Source: Zoogloea sp. LCSB751 (GTDB taxonomy: Bacteria; Pseudomonadota; Gammaproteobacteria; Burkholderiales; Rhodocyclaceae). Taken from it: a stretch of 49,021 nucleotides of DNA. A program made the translations under genes and the position numbers. Within the stretch, counting starts at the first letter, position 1. Each line of letters opens with the position of its first letter. The stretch spans positions 1 to 49,021 of the forward strand of contig NZ_MWUM01000033.1 in NCBI RefSeq assembly GCF_002028455.1, in the 5' to 3' direction. The notes beneath the pieces were generated by a model. That model worked only from the letters and a program-made list of their open reading frames with translations. It did not search any database and was not told where the DNA came from. Shown here piece after piece: positions 34,270-43,011 of the stretch.

Positions 34270-34790
34270 TTGGCCGGGTCTCGCCCCGGCGGGCGACATC
34301 CTTTCTTGTCACACGACAAGAAAGGACGCAAAGAAACGTGCCCCGCTGCCACGCCCCCTGCGGGGGTGCCCTCGCTCCGGGTGCGCCGGGCGGGGTCTGC
34401 GCAAACTCGCCCTGCGGGCTCAAACATGCGCAGCCCTGATCCGCCCGCCCCACCCTCCACTCGGCGCGTCAGAGGGGGAAAGGAAAAGCGGCCGCTCGAC
34501 GGCAGATGCCGCACAAGGCGGCTATACCAACTACACCTCAGCTTCAGGGAAGGCTCGGTGCCTCCCCAAAGCCCGTCCTGAACCGCCGAGCAGCGCAGCG
34601 GCAGGCGGGGAAGTCCGGCGCGGCTGTCTGAGCCGGCGCAGCCGGCGAGTTCCGCGCCGGCCGCCTGCTGCGAGCAGCACAGGGAAGTCGTCCGCGACGC
34701 GGACGACCGGTGAGGCACGGGTCGCCTTCTTTGCCTTCTTTCTTGGCGACGCAAGAAAGAAGGTCGCCCGCCGGGGCGAGTCCCGGCCAA
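34270..34790. mobile_element. MITE-like element with 39-bp terminal inverted repeats
   Basis: The left end (34270-34308) and the reverse complement of the right end (34752-34790) match at 36 of 39 positions. Both start TTGGCCGGG, continue CTCGCCCCGGCGGGCGAC and end CTTTCTTG. Just inside the left end is a perfect hairpin, CCTTTCTTGTC-ACAC-GACAAGAAAGG (34300-34325); a similar CTTTCTTG/CAAGAAAG pair is at the right end (34738-34759). The interior is GC-rich with short repeats (GAGCAGCGCAGCGGCAGGCG, GCCGGCGCAGCCGGCGAG) and no transposase. Open frames here look accidental. It separates the transporter genes from the deaminase genes, so it may split one ancestral operon. I recall similar intergenic sequences in other proteobacteria. 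Confidence 0.75.
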
Positions 34791-34859
34791 TGTGAAGCAA
34801 AAAAATGGAAAGCCGTTGATCAGCCCCCCGGACAAGCCCCGACAGGGCAACACAAAACA

Positions 34860-36221
34860 ATGAGCAAAACCCTCCTCCTCCACCACGCCGACACCCTCAT
34901 CACGATGGACGCCACCCGCCGCGAGATCCACGACGGCGCGGTGTTCATCCGCGACGGCGTCATCGAAGCCGTCGGCCCGAGCGCCGAACTGCCCACCCAC
35001 GCCGACGAAGTGCGCAACCTCTCCGGCCGCATCGTGCTGCCCGGCCTGGTAAACACCCACCACCACATGTACCAGAGCCTCACCCGCGCGGTGCCCGGCG
35101 CGCAGGATGCGGAGCTGTTCGGCTGGCTGCAGACGCTCTACCCGATGTGGGCGGGGCTGACGCCGGAGATGATCCGGGTGTCGACGCTGACGGCGATGGC
35201 CGAGCTGATCCTGTCCGGCTGCACCACCTCGTCGGATCACCTCTACCTCTACCCCAACGGCAGCCGGCTGGATGACAGCATCGAGGCGGCGACGCTGATC
35301 GGCATGCGCTTCCATGCCTGCCGCGGCAGCATGAGCGTCGGCCGTTCCAAGGGCGGGTTGCCGCCGGACGCGCTGGTGGAGGACGAGGCGGCGATCCTCG
35401 CCGACAGCCGCCGCCTGATCGAGACCTGGCACGACCCGGCCCGCCACGCGATGCTGCGGATCGCCGTGGCGCCATGCTCGCCGTTCTCGGTGAGCACCGA
35501 CCTGATGCGCGAATCCGCCGCGCTGGCGCGCAGCTACGGGGTGTCGATGCACACCCACCTGGCCGAGAACGACAACGACGTAGCCTACAGCCGCGAGCGC
35601 TTCGGCATGACGCCGGCCGAGTACGCCGAGAGCCTGGGCTGGGTCGGCCACGACGTGTGGCACGCCCACTGCGTGAAGCTCGACACGGCCGGCATCGCGC
35701 TGTTCGCCCGTACGGGCACCGGCGTGACCCACTGCCCGTGCTCCAACATGCGCCTGGCCTCGGGGATCGCGCCGATCCCGGCAATGCGCGCGGCCGGCGT
35801 GGCGGTCGGGCTGGGGGTGGACGGCTCGGCCTCCAACGACGGCGCCGACCTGCTCGGCGAGGCCCGCCAGGCCATGCTGCTGGCGCGGGTCGGCCACGGC
35901 CCGGCAGCCATGAACGCCCGCCAGGCGCTGGAGCTGGCCACGCTCGGCGGTGCCAAGGTGCTCGGCCGCGACGACATCGGCGCGCTGGCACCGGGCATGA
36001 GCGCCGACCTGATCGCCTTCCGCAGCGACACCCTGCGCCTGGCCGGCGGCGCCGTGCACGACCCGGTGGCGGCGCTGGTGTTCTGCGCGCCAGATGCAGT
36101 GGACCTGAGCCTCATCAACGGGAAATGGGTCGTCGAGGACGGCAAGCTGCAGACGGTAGACCTGCCCGGCATACTCGCCCACCATAACCGCCTTGCCCGA
36201 CAACTCGCGGAGGCCTCGTGA
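34860..36221 (+). CDS. 8-oxoguanine deaminase (amidohydrolase)
   Basis: 453 residues from ATG 34860; the ribosome site is weak (CAGGGC). Amidohydrolase motifs: VLPGLVNTHHHMYQS (first metal His pair), HTHLAEN, WHAHCVKLD and GLGVDGSASNDG (metal Asp). The long conserved stretch GAQDAELFGWLQTLYPMWAG and SGCTTSSDHLYLYPNG is that of enzymes annotated as 8-oxoguanine deaminase (P. aeruginosa PA0142 type). It would turn 8-oxoguanine into urate. Its stop overlaps the start of guaD (GTGA), so the two are co-translated. Confidence 0.88.
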   Translation: MSKTLLLHHADTLITMDATRREIHDGAVFIRDGVIEAVGPSAELPTHADEVRNLSGRIVLPGLVNTHHHMYQSLTRAVPGAQDAELFGWLQTLYPMWAGLTPEMIRVSTLTAMAELILSGCTTSSDHLYLYPNGSRLDDSIEAATLIGMRFHACRGSMSVGRSKGGLPPDALVEDEAAILADSRRLIETWHDPARHAMLRIAVAPCSPFSVSTDLMRESAALARSYGVSMHTHLAENDNDVAYSRERFGMTPAEYAESLGWVGHDVWHAHCVKLDTAGIALFARTGTGVTHCPCSNMRLASGIAPIPAMRAAGVAVGLGVDGSASNDGADLLGEARQAMLLARVGHGPAAMNARQALELATLGGAKVLGRDDIGALAPGMSADLIAFRSDTLRLAGGAVHDPVAALVFCAPDAVDLSLINGKWVVEDGKLQTVDLPGILAHHNRLARQLAEAS

Positions 36222-37561
36222 CCCAGCACCAGCCCACCCCCGCTCAGGCGCACGTGCTCGTGCGCGGCCAGATCCTGCACTACCTGGCCGACCCCGGCCC
36301 CGGCGACGACCCGAGCGCCTGGGAGTTCTTCGACGACGGCGCCCTGTGGATCGTGGACGGCCGCATCCATGCCGCCGGGCCATGGTCGGCAATCAACGCC
36401 AACATGCCGCCCGACGTGCGCCGCGCCGCCGTCTTCCACGACCACCGGGACCGCCTGGTGCTGCCGGGCCTGGTGGACACCCACATCCACTACCCGCAGG
36501 CGGGGGTGATCGGCTCCTTCGGCCGCCAGCTGCTGGACTGGCTCAACGACTACACCTTCCCCGCCGAAGCCCGCTTCGCGACCTACAGCGTGGCAGAACG
36601 CACGGCCGAGTTCGTCGTGGAGCGCCTGCTCGCCCACGGCACCACCACCGCGTCGGTGTTCGCCACGGTGCATGCCCATTCGGTGGACGCCTTCTTCGAA
36701 GCCGCCGCGGCGCGCAAGCTACGCATGCTGTGCGGCAAGGTGCTGATGGACCGCAACTGCCCGGACAACCTGCGCGACGACGCGGTCTCCGGCCGCGCCG
36801 ACAGCCAGGCCCTGATAGAACGCTGGCACGGCCGCGAGCGCCTGCGCTACACCCTCACGCCGCGCTTCGCGCCAACCTCCACACCGGAACAACTGCAAGC
36901 CGTCGGCGAACTCTTCGCGGCCCGCCCGGACCTGCACCTGCAGACCCACCTGGCCGAGAACCCGGCCGAGATCGCCTGGGTGCGCGAACTCTTCCCCGAG
37001 CGCAGCAGCTACCTGGACGTCTACGCCCATTACGGCCTGCTCGGCCCGCGCAGCATCTACGGCCACTGCATCCACCTGTCGCCGGCCGAGCGCCGCGAGA
37101 TGGCCGCCGCCGGCGCCGCCGCGGCCTTCTGCCCGACATCCAACTTCTTCCTCGGCAGCGGTGCCTTCGACTACGCCGCCAGCACCGCGGCGGGCCTGCG
37201 CGTCGGCCTTGCCACCGACGTTGGCGGCGGCACCGGCTTCAGCCTGATCCGCACCCTGGGCCAGGCTTACGAGGCCAGCCAAATCCACGCCGCGCCGCTG
37301 TCCGGCATGCGCGGCTGGTACCTCGCCACCCTCGGCGGCGCCCGTGCCCTCTACCTGGACGAACACATCGGCAGCTTCCAGCCCGGCCGCGAGGCGGACT
37401 TCGTCGTCCTCGACTGGGCTGCCACGCCCGAACTCGCCTGGCGCATGGACAACACCCGCACGCTGGCCGAGCGCCTGTTCGCGCTGATGATCCTCGGTGA
37501 CGAACGCTGCGTACGGGCCACCCACGTGCTGGGTGAGAAGGTCGCTGGCACATCCGCCTGA
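36218..37561 (+). CDS. guaD: Guanine deaminase, amidohydrolase type
   Basis: 447 residues starting at GTG 36218 inside the GTGA overlap. Motifs: LVLPGLVDTHIHYPQ, QTHLAENPAEIAWV, YGHCIHLS, and GLATDVGGGTGFS. These fit bacterial and eukaryotic GuaD (guanine to xanthine). LDWLNDYTFPAEARF and the FCPTSNFFLGSG block are family-specific. It is the last gene of the purine run. The zinc-binding residues all appear to be present. Confidence 0.93.
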   Translation: MTQHQPTPAQAHVLVRGQILHYLADPGPGDDPSAWEFFDDGALWIVDGRIHAAGPWSAINANMPPDVRRAAVFHDHRDRLVLPGLVDTHIHYPQAGVIGSFGRQLLDWLNDYTFPAEARFATYSVAERTAEFVVERLLAHGTTTASVFATVHAHSVDAFFEAAAARKLRMLCGKVLMDRNCPDNLRDDAVSGRADSQALIERWHGRERLRYTLTPRFAPTSTPEQLQAVGELFAARPDLHLQTHLAENPAEIAWVRELFPERSSYLDVYAHYGLLGPRSIYGHCIHLSPAERREMAAAGAAAAFCPTSNFFLGSGAFDYAASTAAGLRVGLATDVGGGTGFSLIRTLGQAYEASQIHAAPLSGMRGWYLATLGGARALYLDEHIGSFQPGREADFVVLDWAATPELAWRMDNTRTLAERLFALMILGDERCVRATHVLGEKVAGTSA

Positions 37562-37603
37562 AGACCGGGGGACAAGCCCATGCTGGACAATTGCTGGGGA
37601 TCC

Positions 37604-37627
37604 TGTGGGGGCGAATTCATTCGCCCT
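37604..37627 (+). repeat. Dispersed palindromic repeat, copy 3
   Basis: Identical to copy 2 over 24 bases (core GGGGCGAATTCATTCGCCC). It lies 43 bp after the guaD stop, again just downstream of a gene end. The rest of the gap to 37832 shows no clear gene or site. Confidence 0.85.
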
Positions 37628-37832
37628 CACGGAATAAGGCTCAGCCTACAGAATAAGACCCCCTCGAAAGAAACATGGGCGCCCCCCAGCCTGCCGCGAC
37701 GACATCCCCCTGCAATCACCGTAATTGCCGTCCATCCCCGACAGCGTTTCCGGAGCCCCCTTGATATTGTCCCTACCGTGGACATGGGCATTCCGCCCGG
37801 TCCCGTAGACTCTTACAAAGGGGATCGTTGTC

Positions 37833-38297
37833 GTGAAATTCCGCTCTCTCGTGTGCGCCGTCCTTGGTCTTACCGTCGCCGGCAGCGTGCTGGCCCAGGT
37901 CCAGACGCCGGAAGAACTGATCAAGCTCCGCCAGGGCTCCTTCCGGGTCATCGGCTGGCATTGCGCCAAGGTCAAGGCCAACCTCGATGGCCAGTACAAC
38001 AAGGACGAGGTGCTCGCCGCTTCGACGGTGATCCAGTCGGTGGTCAATGCCGGCCTCAGCCCGCTGTTCGCGCCGGGCACCGACAAGGGCGTCGGTTTCC
38101 ACGAGAGCAAGGCCAAGGCCGACGCCGTCGATCCGGCCCGCAACGCCAAGCTGGGCGAGATCGCCAGCCAGTTCCGCAAGGACGCCAACGAACTGGTGAA
38201 GGTCGCCTCCACCGGCAACAAGGACGCCATCCGCGCCCAGTTCGGCAACCTCACCAAGAACTGCAAAGCCTGCCACGACGAGTACCGCATCCAGTAA
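37833..38297 (+). CDS. Cytochrome c'/c556 family monohaem cytochrome
   Basis: 154 residues with a signal peptide (cleavage VLA-QV). The single haem motif C144-K-A-C147-H148 lies near the C-terminus, as in the four-helix cytochromes c' (PF01322). The fold-specific N-terminal RQGSFRVIGWHCAKV contains the area of the distal residue. Such proteins bind NO or act as small electron carriers in the periplasm. It starts at ATG 37833 or GTG just before it. It stands alone between guaD and an MFS gene. Confidence 0.88.
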   Translation: MKFRSLVCAVLGLTVAGSVLAQVQTPEELIKLRQGSFRVIGWHCAKVKANLDGQYNKDEVLAASTVIQSVVNAGLSPLFAPGTDKGVGFHESKAKADAVDPARNAKLGEIASQFRKDANELVKVASTGNKDAIRAQFGNLTKNCKACHDEYRIQ

Positions 38298-38364
38298 GTC
38301 GCCGGGGATGGCGGACCGCTAGAATGGAGGGCCGTCCGCGGTCCTGCCGCATGTCCGTCATCCC

Positions 38365-39558
38365 ATGCCCGCCTTCCTCCGCGCCCTCGATTCCCGCAAC
38401 TACCGTATCTACTTCGCCGGCCAGCTGATCTCACTGGCAGGCACCTGGATGCAGCAGATCGCCATGGTGTGGCTGGCCTACCGCCTGTCCGGCTCGGCCT
38501 TCGTGCTGGGGATGGTCGGCTTCGCGAGCCAGATCCCGATCCTCGTCTTCGGTGCCATCGGCGGGGTGATCACCGACCGTTTCGACAAACGCCGCCTGCT
38601 CCTCGCCACCCAGGCCCTGTCGATGGTGCAGGCCGTGCTGCTGGCCGCGCTGGCCTGGCTCGGCGAGGCGACCACCGGCCACCTGATCGCGCTGGCCTTC
38701 GGCCTGGGCTGCATCAACGCGCTGGACGTGCCGACCCGCCAGGCCATCGCGGTGCATCTGGTGGACGACAGGGACGACCTGCCCAACGCCATCGCGCTGA
38801 ACTCCTTCCTGATGAACATCGCCCGTTTCGTCGGCCCGACGCTGGCTGGCTTCGTCGTCGCACTGGTCGGCGAGGCGGTGTGCTTCCTGCTCAACGCCGC
38901 CTCCTACCTGGCGGTGTTGCTGGCCCTGCTGGCGATCCGCCTGCCCGCCGACAGCGCGCGCCGGCCGTCGGCGCCGCCGCTACAGGCCCTGCGCGAGGGC
39001 CTGGCCTATGCGGCCAGTCATCCCGGCATCCGCTCGTCCCTGTTGATCGTCGCCACCACCAGCTTCCTGGCCGCCCCCTACGTGGTGCTGATGCCGCTGT
39101 TCGCGAAGGAGATCTTCGGCGGCGACGCACGCCTGTTCGGCCTGCTGGTGGGCTGCGCCGGCGGCGGTTCGCTGCTCGGCAGCCTGTATCTGGCCGGTCG
39201 CCAGGGCACCGACGGGCTGGCCCGCCTGGTCGGCGTCGCCGCCCCCGCGACCGGCGCGGCGGTAGCCCTGTTCGCACTGTCGCCCGGTATCTGGATGGCG
39301 ATGCCGGTGCTGGTCGGCCTCGGCCTGGTGCTCATCGTCACCGTGGCCGGCAGCAACACGCTGATCCAGACCCAGGTCAGCAACGACTTCCGTGGCCGCG
39401 TGATGGCCTTGTTCACGATGGCTTTCCTGGGCATTGCGCCACTCGGCAGCTTCAGCGTCGGCAGCCTGGCCCACGCCTTCGGCGTGCGCCCGACGCTGGT
39501 TGCCTGCGGTCTGCTGACGATCGCCGCCGGCCTCGCCTACCGGCGCCGCGTCACCTGA
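38365..39558 (+). CDS. MFS transporter (EntS-like exporter group)
   Basis: 397 residues with about twelve hydrophobic segments. RNYRIYFAGQLISLAGTWMQQIAMVWLAYRLSGSA at the N-terminus and GAIGGVITDRFDKRRLLL (loop 2-3 motif) are typical of the MFS_3 (EntS-related) exporters. DVPTRQAIAVHLVDDRDDLPNAIALNS is also conserved there. The substrate is unknown and the neighbours give no hint. Confidence 0.88.
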   Translation: MPAFLRALDSRNYRIYFAGQLISLAGTWMQQIAMVWLAYRLSGSAFVLGMVGFASQIPILVFGAIGGVITDRFDKRRLLLATQALSMVQAVLLAALAWLGEATTGHLIALAFGLGCINALDVPTRQAIAVHLVDDRDDLPNAIALNSFLMNIARFVGPTLAGFVVALVGEAVCFLLNAASYLAVLLALLAIRLPADSARRPSAPPLQALREGLAYAASHPGIRSSLLIVATTSFLAAPYVVLMPLFAKEIFGGDARLFGLLVGCAGGGSLLGSLYLAGRQGTDGLARLVGVAAPATGAAVALFALSPGIWMAMPVLVGLGLVLIVTVAGSNTLIQTQVSNDFRGRVMALFTMAFLGIAPLGSFSVGSLAHAFGVRPTLVACGLLTIAAGLAYRRRVT

Positions 39559-39665
39559 ACCGCGGCAACGGCCGCATTCATCCCCAATGGGTAAAACTTC
39601 CTTGCGTCATCGAACGCCGCCGCTTATCGTCAAGTCCCAATAACAATAAAGGACAGGGAGCGCCC

Positions 39666-41042
39666 ATGCCTCATACCCCGCGTCTGGCTGCCGAAACCTG
39701 GCAGCGCCTGGCCGAAACCTCGTCGGACGCGATCCGCGCAGCGGTCACCGGCATCATCGAGCGGGACAGGGCCGAACTGGCCGACCGCTTCTACGAACAG
39801 ATGCTCGCCGATCCGGGCGCCGTCCAGTTCCTGTCGGCACAGGCCGTCGAGGCCCACCTCAAGCCGGGCCTGCAACGCTGGATGGAAATGCTGTTCTGCC
39901 ACCGCAGCGTGGAGGAGCTGGTTTCCGCCCTCGCCCTGCAGCGCCACGTGGGCGAGGTGCACGCCCGGGCGCAGATCCCGGTGCAACTGGTGGCGCGGGG
40001 CTTCCGCTTTCTGAAGCAGGCCATCAACGCGCGCCTGATCGCCACCGAGCTGGGCCGGGAAGCCCTGGTCCATGCGGTACTGTACGTGGACCACCTGACC
40101 GACATCGCTTTCGAGGAGATGAGTTCGGCCTTCATCCTGTCCGCCGAGCGCAGTGCCCGCACCGACGAGGCCTACAAGATGCACGAGGCCGGCCGCAACC
40201 TGGCGCTGGAACGGGAGAAGCAGTCCGTCGCAATCCTCGAGTGGGAAGCCCGCGTCTATCGCCTGCTGGCTTCCGGTGCCCCCTTCGACGACATGCCGAC
40301 GCTGCTGGACTCCGAGTTCGGCCTGTGGCTGCACCACAAGGCGCCGCTGCTGTTCGAAGACACCCGGGAACTGCCGCTGATCGAGGCCTGCGTCGAACAC
40401 ATCGACCAGTCGCTGTTCCCCCGCCTGAGCGGCGAGCGGGACTCGCCCGCGGACGGCGACGGCAACCGTACGCTGACCCGCGCCGTGCTGGTGGAGATCG
40501 AGGAGCTGAAGTACCTGCTGCGCAACATGTTCGACCACATCATGGAACTGGAGGTCGGCCGCGACGTGCTGACCCACCTGTTCAACCGGCGCTTCCTGCC
40601 ATCGATCATGCGCCGGGAGATCAGCCTGGCCCGCAAGCACGACTGCAGCTTCTGCGTGCTGATGATGGACATCGACCACTTCAAGCGGATCAACGACGAA
40701 CACGGCCACGATGCCGGCGACCGGGTGCTGCAGCAGGTGGCGGCGCTGATCGTCGGCCAGCTGCGCGCCGGTGACTTCGTGTTCCGCTACGGTGGCGAGG
40801 AATTCCTCGCCGTGCTGGCCGAGATCGATCTTCCCAAGGCCGTCGTGGTCGCCGAGAAAATCCGCCAGCGGATCGCCGACAGCGATGTCTTCCTGGCCGG
40901 CGGTGAAACCCTCCGCGTCACGATGAGCATCGGCCTGGCCGGCAGCGACGGCCATCCGGATTACCAGCGCCTCATCGACCGGGCCGACAAGGCACTCTAC
41001 GCCGCCAAGGAAGCGGGGCGGAACCGGGTGGCGACGGACTGA
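39666..41042 (+). CDS. Globin-coupled diguanylate cyclase (DosC-like)
   Basis: 458 residues from ATG 39666 (GACAGGGAG upstream). Residues ~1-160 form a globin-coupled sensor domain with probable proximal haem ligand H99 in VGEVHARAQIPV, matching the H98 region of E. coli DosC. A middle helical linker follows. The GGDEF domain begins around 290 (LTHLFNRRFLPSIM), with active site G376-G-E-E-F380. An inhibitory I-site R367-A-G-D370 is five residues before it, so c-di-GMP product inhibition is expected. Oxygen or NO binding to haem would set c-di-GMP levels. The open frame runs much further upstream through the MFS gene, but only this part is real. Confidence 0.9.
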   Translation: MPHTPRLAAETWQRLAETSSDAIRAAVTGIIERDRAELADRFYEQMLADPGAVQFLSAQAVEAHLKPGLQRWMEMLFCHRSVEELVSALALQRHVGEVHARAQIPVQLVARGFRFLKQAINARLIATELGREALVHAVLYVDHLTDIAFEEMSSAFILSAERSARTDEAYKMHEAGRNLALEREKQSVAILEWEARVYRLLASGAPFDDMPTLLDSEFGLWLHHKAPLLFEDTRELPLIEACVEHIDQSLFPRLSGERDSPADGDGNRTLTRAVLVEIEELKYLLRNMFDHIMELEVGRDVLTHLFNRRFLPSIMRREISLARKHDCSFCVLMMDIDHFKRINDEHGHDAGDRVLQQVAALIVGQLRAGDFVFRYGGEEFLAVLAEIDLPKAVVVAEKIRQRIADSDVFLAGGETLRVTMSIGLAGSDGHPDYQRLIDRADKALYAAKEAGRNRVATD

Positions 41043-41097
41043 TATCATTCCGGGCCTCGATCGCACCACCCTCCGGGCCCCCGGCCCGGCCGCCGCC

Positions 41098-43002
41098 ATG
41101 ACCGCAAGCCCCGGCCTCCGCGTGCTGTCGCTCATCCCGCCGATGACGCAGCTCAACACGCCCTACCCGTCCACCGCCTACCTGACCGGCTTCCTGCGCA
41201 GCCGCGGCGTGGATGCCGTACAGGACGACCTGGCCCTGAAGCTGGTGCTGGAACTGTTCTCCGCCGCCGGCCTCGATGCGCTACGCGACAAGGTCCACGC
41301 CCTGTCGGACAAGAAGCGCTCGGCGACGCTGCACACCTTCGACGGCGCCTTCGAACGCTACCGCGCCACCGTCGGCCCAGCGCTCGGCTTCCTGCAGGGC
41401 CGCGACCCGACCCTTGCCCACCGCATCGCCAGCCGCGCCTTCCTGCCCGAAGGGCCGCGCTTTACGTCCCTCGACGTGTATTACGACCCGGACGGCGGCG
41501 ATCCGCTGGCCTGGGCTTTCGGTGCTCTGGGCGTGCAGGACAAGGCCCGCCACCTGGCGACGCTGTACCTCAACGACCTGGCCGACGTACTGCGCGAGGC
41601 CGCCGATCCGCGCTTCGAATTCGTGCGCTACGCCGAATCCCTGGCCATGGCCCAGCCGAGCTTCGAACCGCTGGCCAAGGCCCTCGCCGCGCCGCCGACA
41701 CTGGTGGACGAGACCCTCAAGCGCCTCACGCTGGAAACCGTGGCCCGCCATCAGCCGCGCGTCGTGCTGCTGTCGGTGCCCTTTCCAGGCTCGGTCTATG
41801 CGGCCTTCCGCATCGCCCAGACCATCAAGGCCGCCCACCCGCAGATCGTCACCGTGCTCGGCGGCGGCTTCGTGAACACCGAGCTGCGCGAGCTGACCGA
41901 GCCGCGCGTCTTCGACTACTTCGACTACCTCACGCTGGACGACGGCGAGCGCCCGCTGCTGGCCCTGCTCGAACACCTGGACGGCAAGCGCGGCGCATCG
42001 CGCCTGGTGCGCACCTACCTGCGCGAGGACGGCCAGGTGCGCTACATCAACCTGGCCGAAGCGGACATCCCCTTCGCCGAAGTCGGCACGCCGACCTGGG
42101 ACGGCCTGCCGCTGGACGGCTACCTGTCCATCCTCGACATGCTCAACCCGATGCACCGCCTGTGGTCGGACGGACGCTGGAACAAGCTCACCGTGGCCCA
42201 CGGCTGCTACTGGAAGAAGTGCAGCTTCTGCGACGTCAGCCTCGACTACATTGGCCGCTACGACGCCGCCAGCGCCGAAATTCTGGTGGACCGCATCGAG
42301 GCGGTGGTCACCGAGACCGGCCAGACCGGCTTCCACTTCGTGGACGAAGCTGCCCCGCCGAAGATGCTGAAAGCCCTCGCCGACGAACTGGCGCGCCGCC
42401 AGCGCTCGATCTCCTGGTGGGGCAACATCCGCTTCGAGAAGTCCTTCACCCCGGAGCTATGCCAGCAGCTCGCCGACAGCGGCTGCATCGCCATCTCCGG
42501 CGGCCTGGAGGTGGCCTCCGACCGCCTCCTCAAGCTGATGAAGAAGGGGGTCTCGGTGGATCAGGTGGCCCGCGTCACCAAGGGTTTCTCCGACGCCGGC
42601 ATTCTCGTGCACGCCTACCTGATGTACGGTTTCCCGACCCAGACCGTGCAGGACACCGTGGACGCGCTGGAATACGTACGCCAGCTGTTCGACGCCGGCT
42701 GCATCCAGTCCGGCTTCTTCCACCGCTTCGTGTGCACCGTGCACTCGCCGGTCGGCCAGAACCCCGCCGAATACGGCATCAAGCTCAAGCCCCTGCCGCC
42801 GATCAGCTTCGCCAAGAACGACGTCGGCTTCATCGACCCCACCGGCGTGGACCACGACGCCCTCGGCGTCGCGCTGAACAAGGCCCTCTACAACTACATG
42901 CACGGCATCGGGCTGGACCAGGACGTGCGCAGCTGGTTCGACAGCAAGGTACCCCGGCCGCGGGTGCCCAAGCACTTCATCGACCGGGCGCTGGGCTACT
43001 GA
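41098..43002 (+). CDS. B12-binding-domain-type radical SAM protein, CX4CX2C cluster
   Basis: 634 residues. The N-terminal ~320 residues look like a cobalamin-binding Rossmann domain (LLSVPFPGSVYAAFRIAQ, TVLGGGFVNTELREL), without the base-off DxHxxG motif. The radical SAM core starts at VAHGCYWKKCSFCD, where the cluster cysteines are C370, C375 and C378: spacing C-x4-C-x2-C instead of C-x3-C-x2-C. The glycine-rich (ISGGLEVASDRLL) and YLMYGFPTQT blocks are normal for the superfamily. A C-terminal extension (~120 residues) includes FFHRFVCTVHSPVG. The reaction is unknown. No substrate peptide or partner gene is adjacent. Confidence 0.85.
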   Translation: MTASPGLRVLSLIPPMTQLNTPYPSTAYLTGFLRSRGVDAVQDDLALKLVLELFSAAGLDALRDKVHALSDKKRSATLHTFDGAFERYRATVGPALGFLQGRDPTLAHRIASRAFLPEGPRFTSLDVYYDPDGGDPLAWAFGALGVQDKARHLATLYLNDLADVLREAADPRFEFVRYAESLAMAQPSFEPLAKALAAPPTLVDETLKRLTLETVARHQPRVVLLSVPFPGSVYAAFRIAQTIKAAHPQIVTVLGGGFVNTELRELTEPRVFDYFDYLTLDDGERPLLALLEHLDGKRGASRLVRTYLREDGQVRYINLAEADIPFAEVGTPTWDGLPLDGYLSILDMLNPMHRLWSDGRWNKLTVAHGCYWKKCSFCDVSLDYIGRYDAASAEILVDRIEAVVTETGQTGFHFVDEAAPPKMLKALADELARRQRSISWWGNIRFEKSFTPELCQQLADSGCIAISGGLEVASDRLLKLMKKGVSVDQVARVTKGFSDAGILVHAYLMYGFPTQTVQDTVDALEYVRQLFDAGCIQSGFFHRFVCTVHSPVGQNPAEYGIKLKPLPPISFAKNDVGFIDPTGVDHDALGVALNKALYNYMHGIGLDQDVRSWFDSKVPRPRVPKHFIDRALGY

Positions 43003-43011
43003 GCAGCGGGA

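Noticed and set aside
34265..34795. Protein-coding gene inside the inverted-repeat element
   Set aside because: The translation is Arg/Ala/Pro-rich, spans the terminal repeats, and resembles accidental open frames in GC-rich intergenic repeats.
38469..39665. Extended N-terminus of the diguanylate cyclase across the MFS gene
   Set aside because: That part is the out-of-frame shadow of the MFS transporter; the globin domain starts at ATG 39666 with a good ribosome site.
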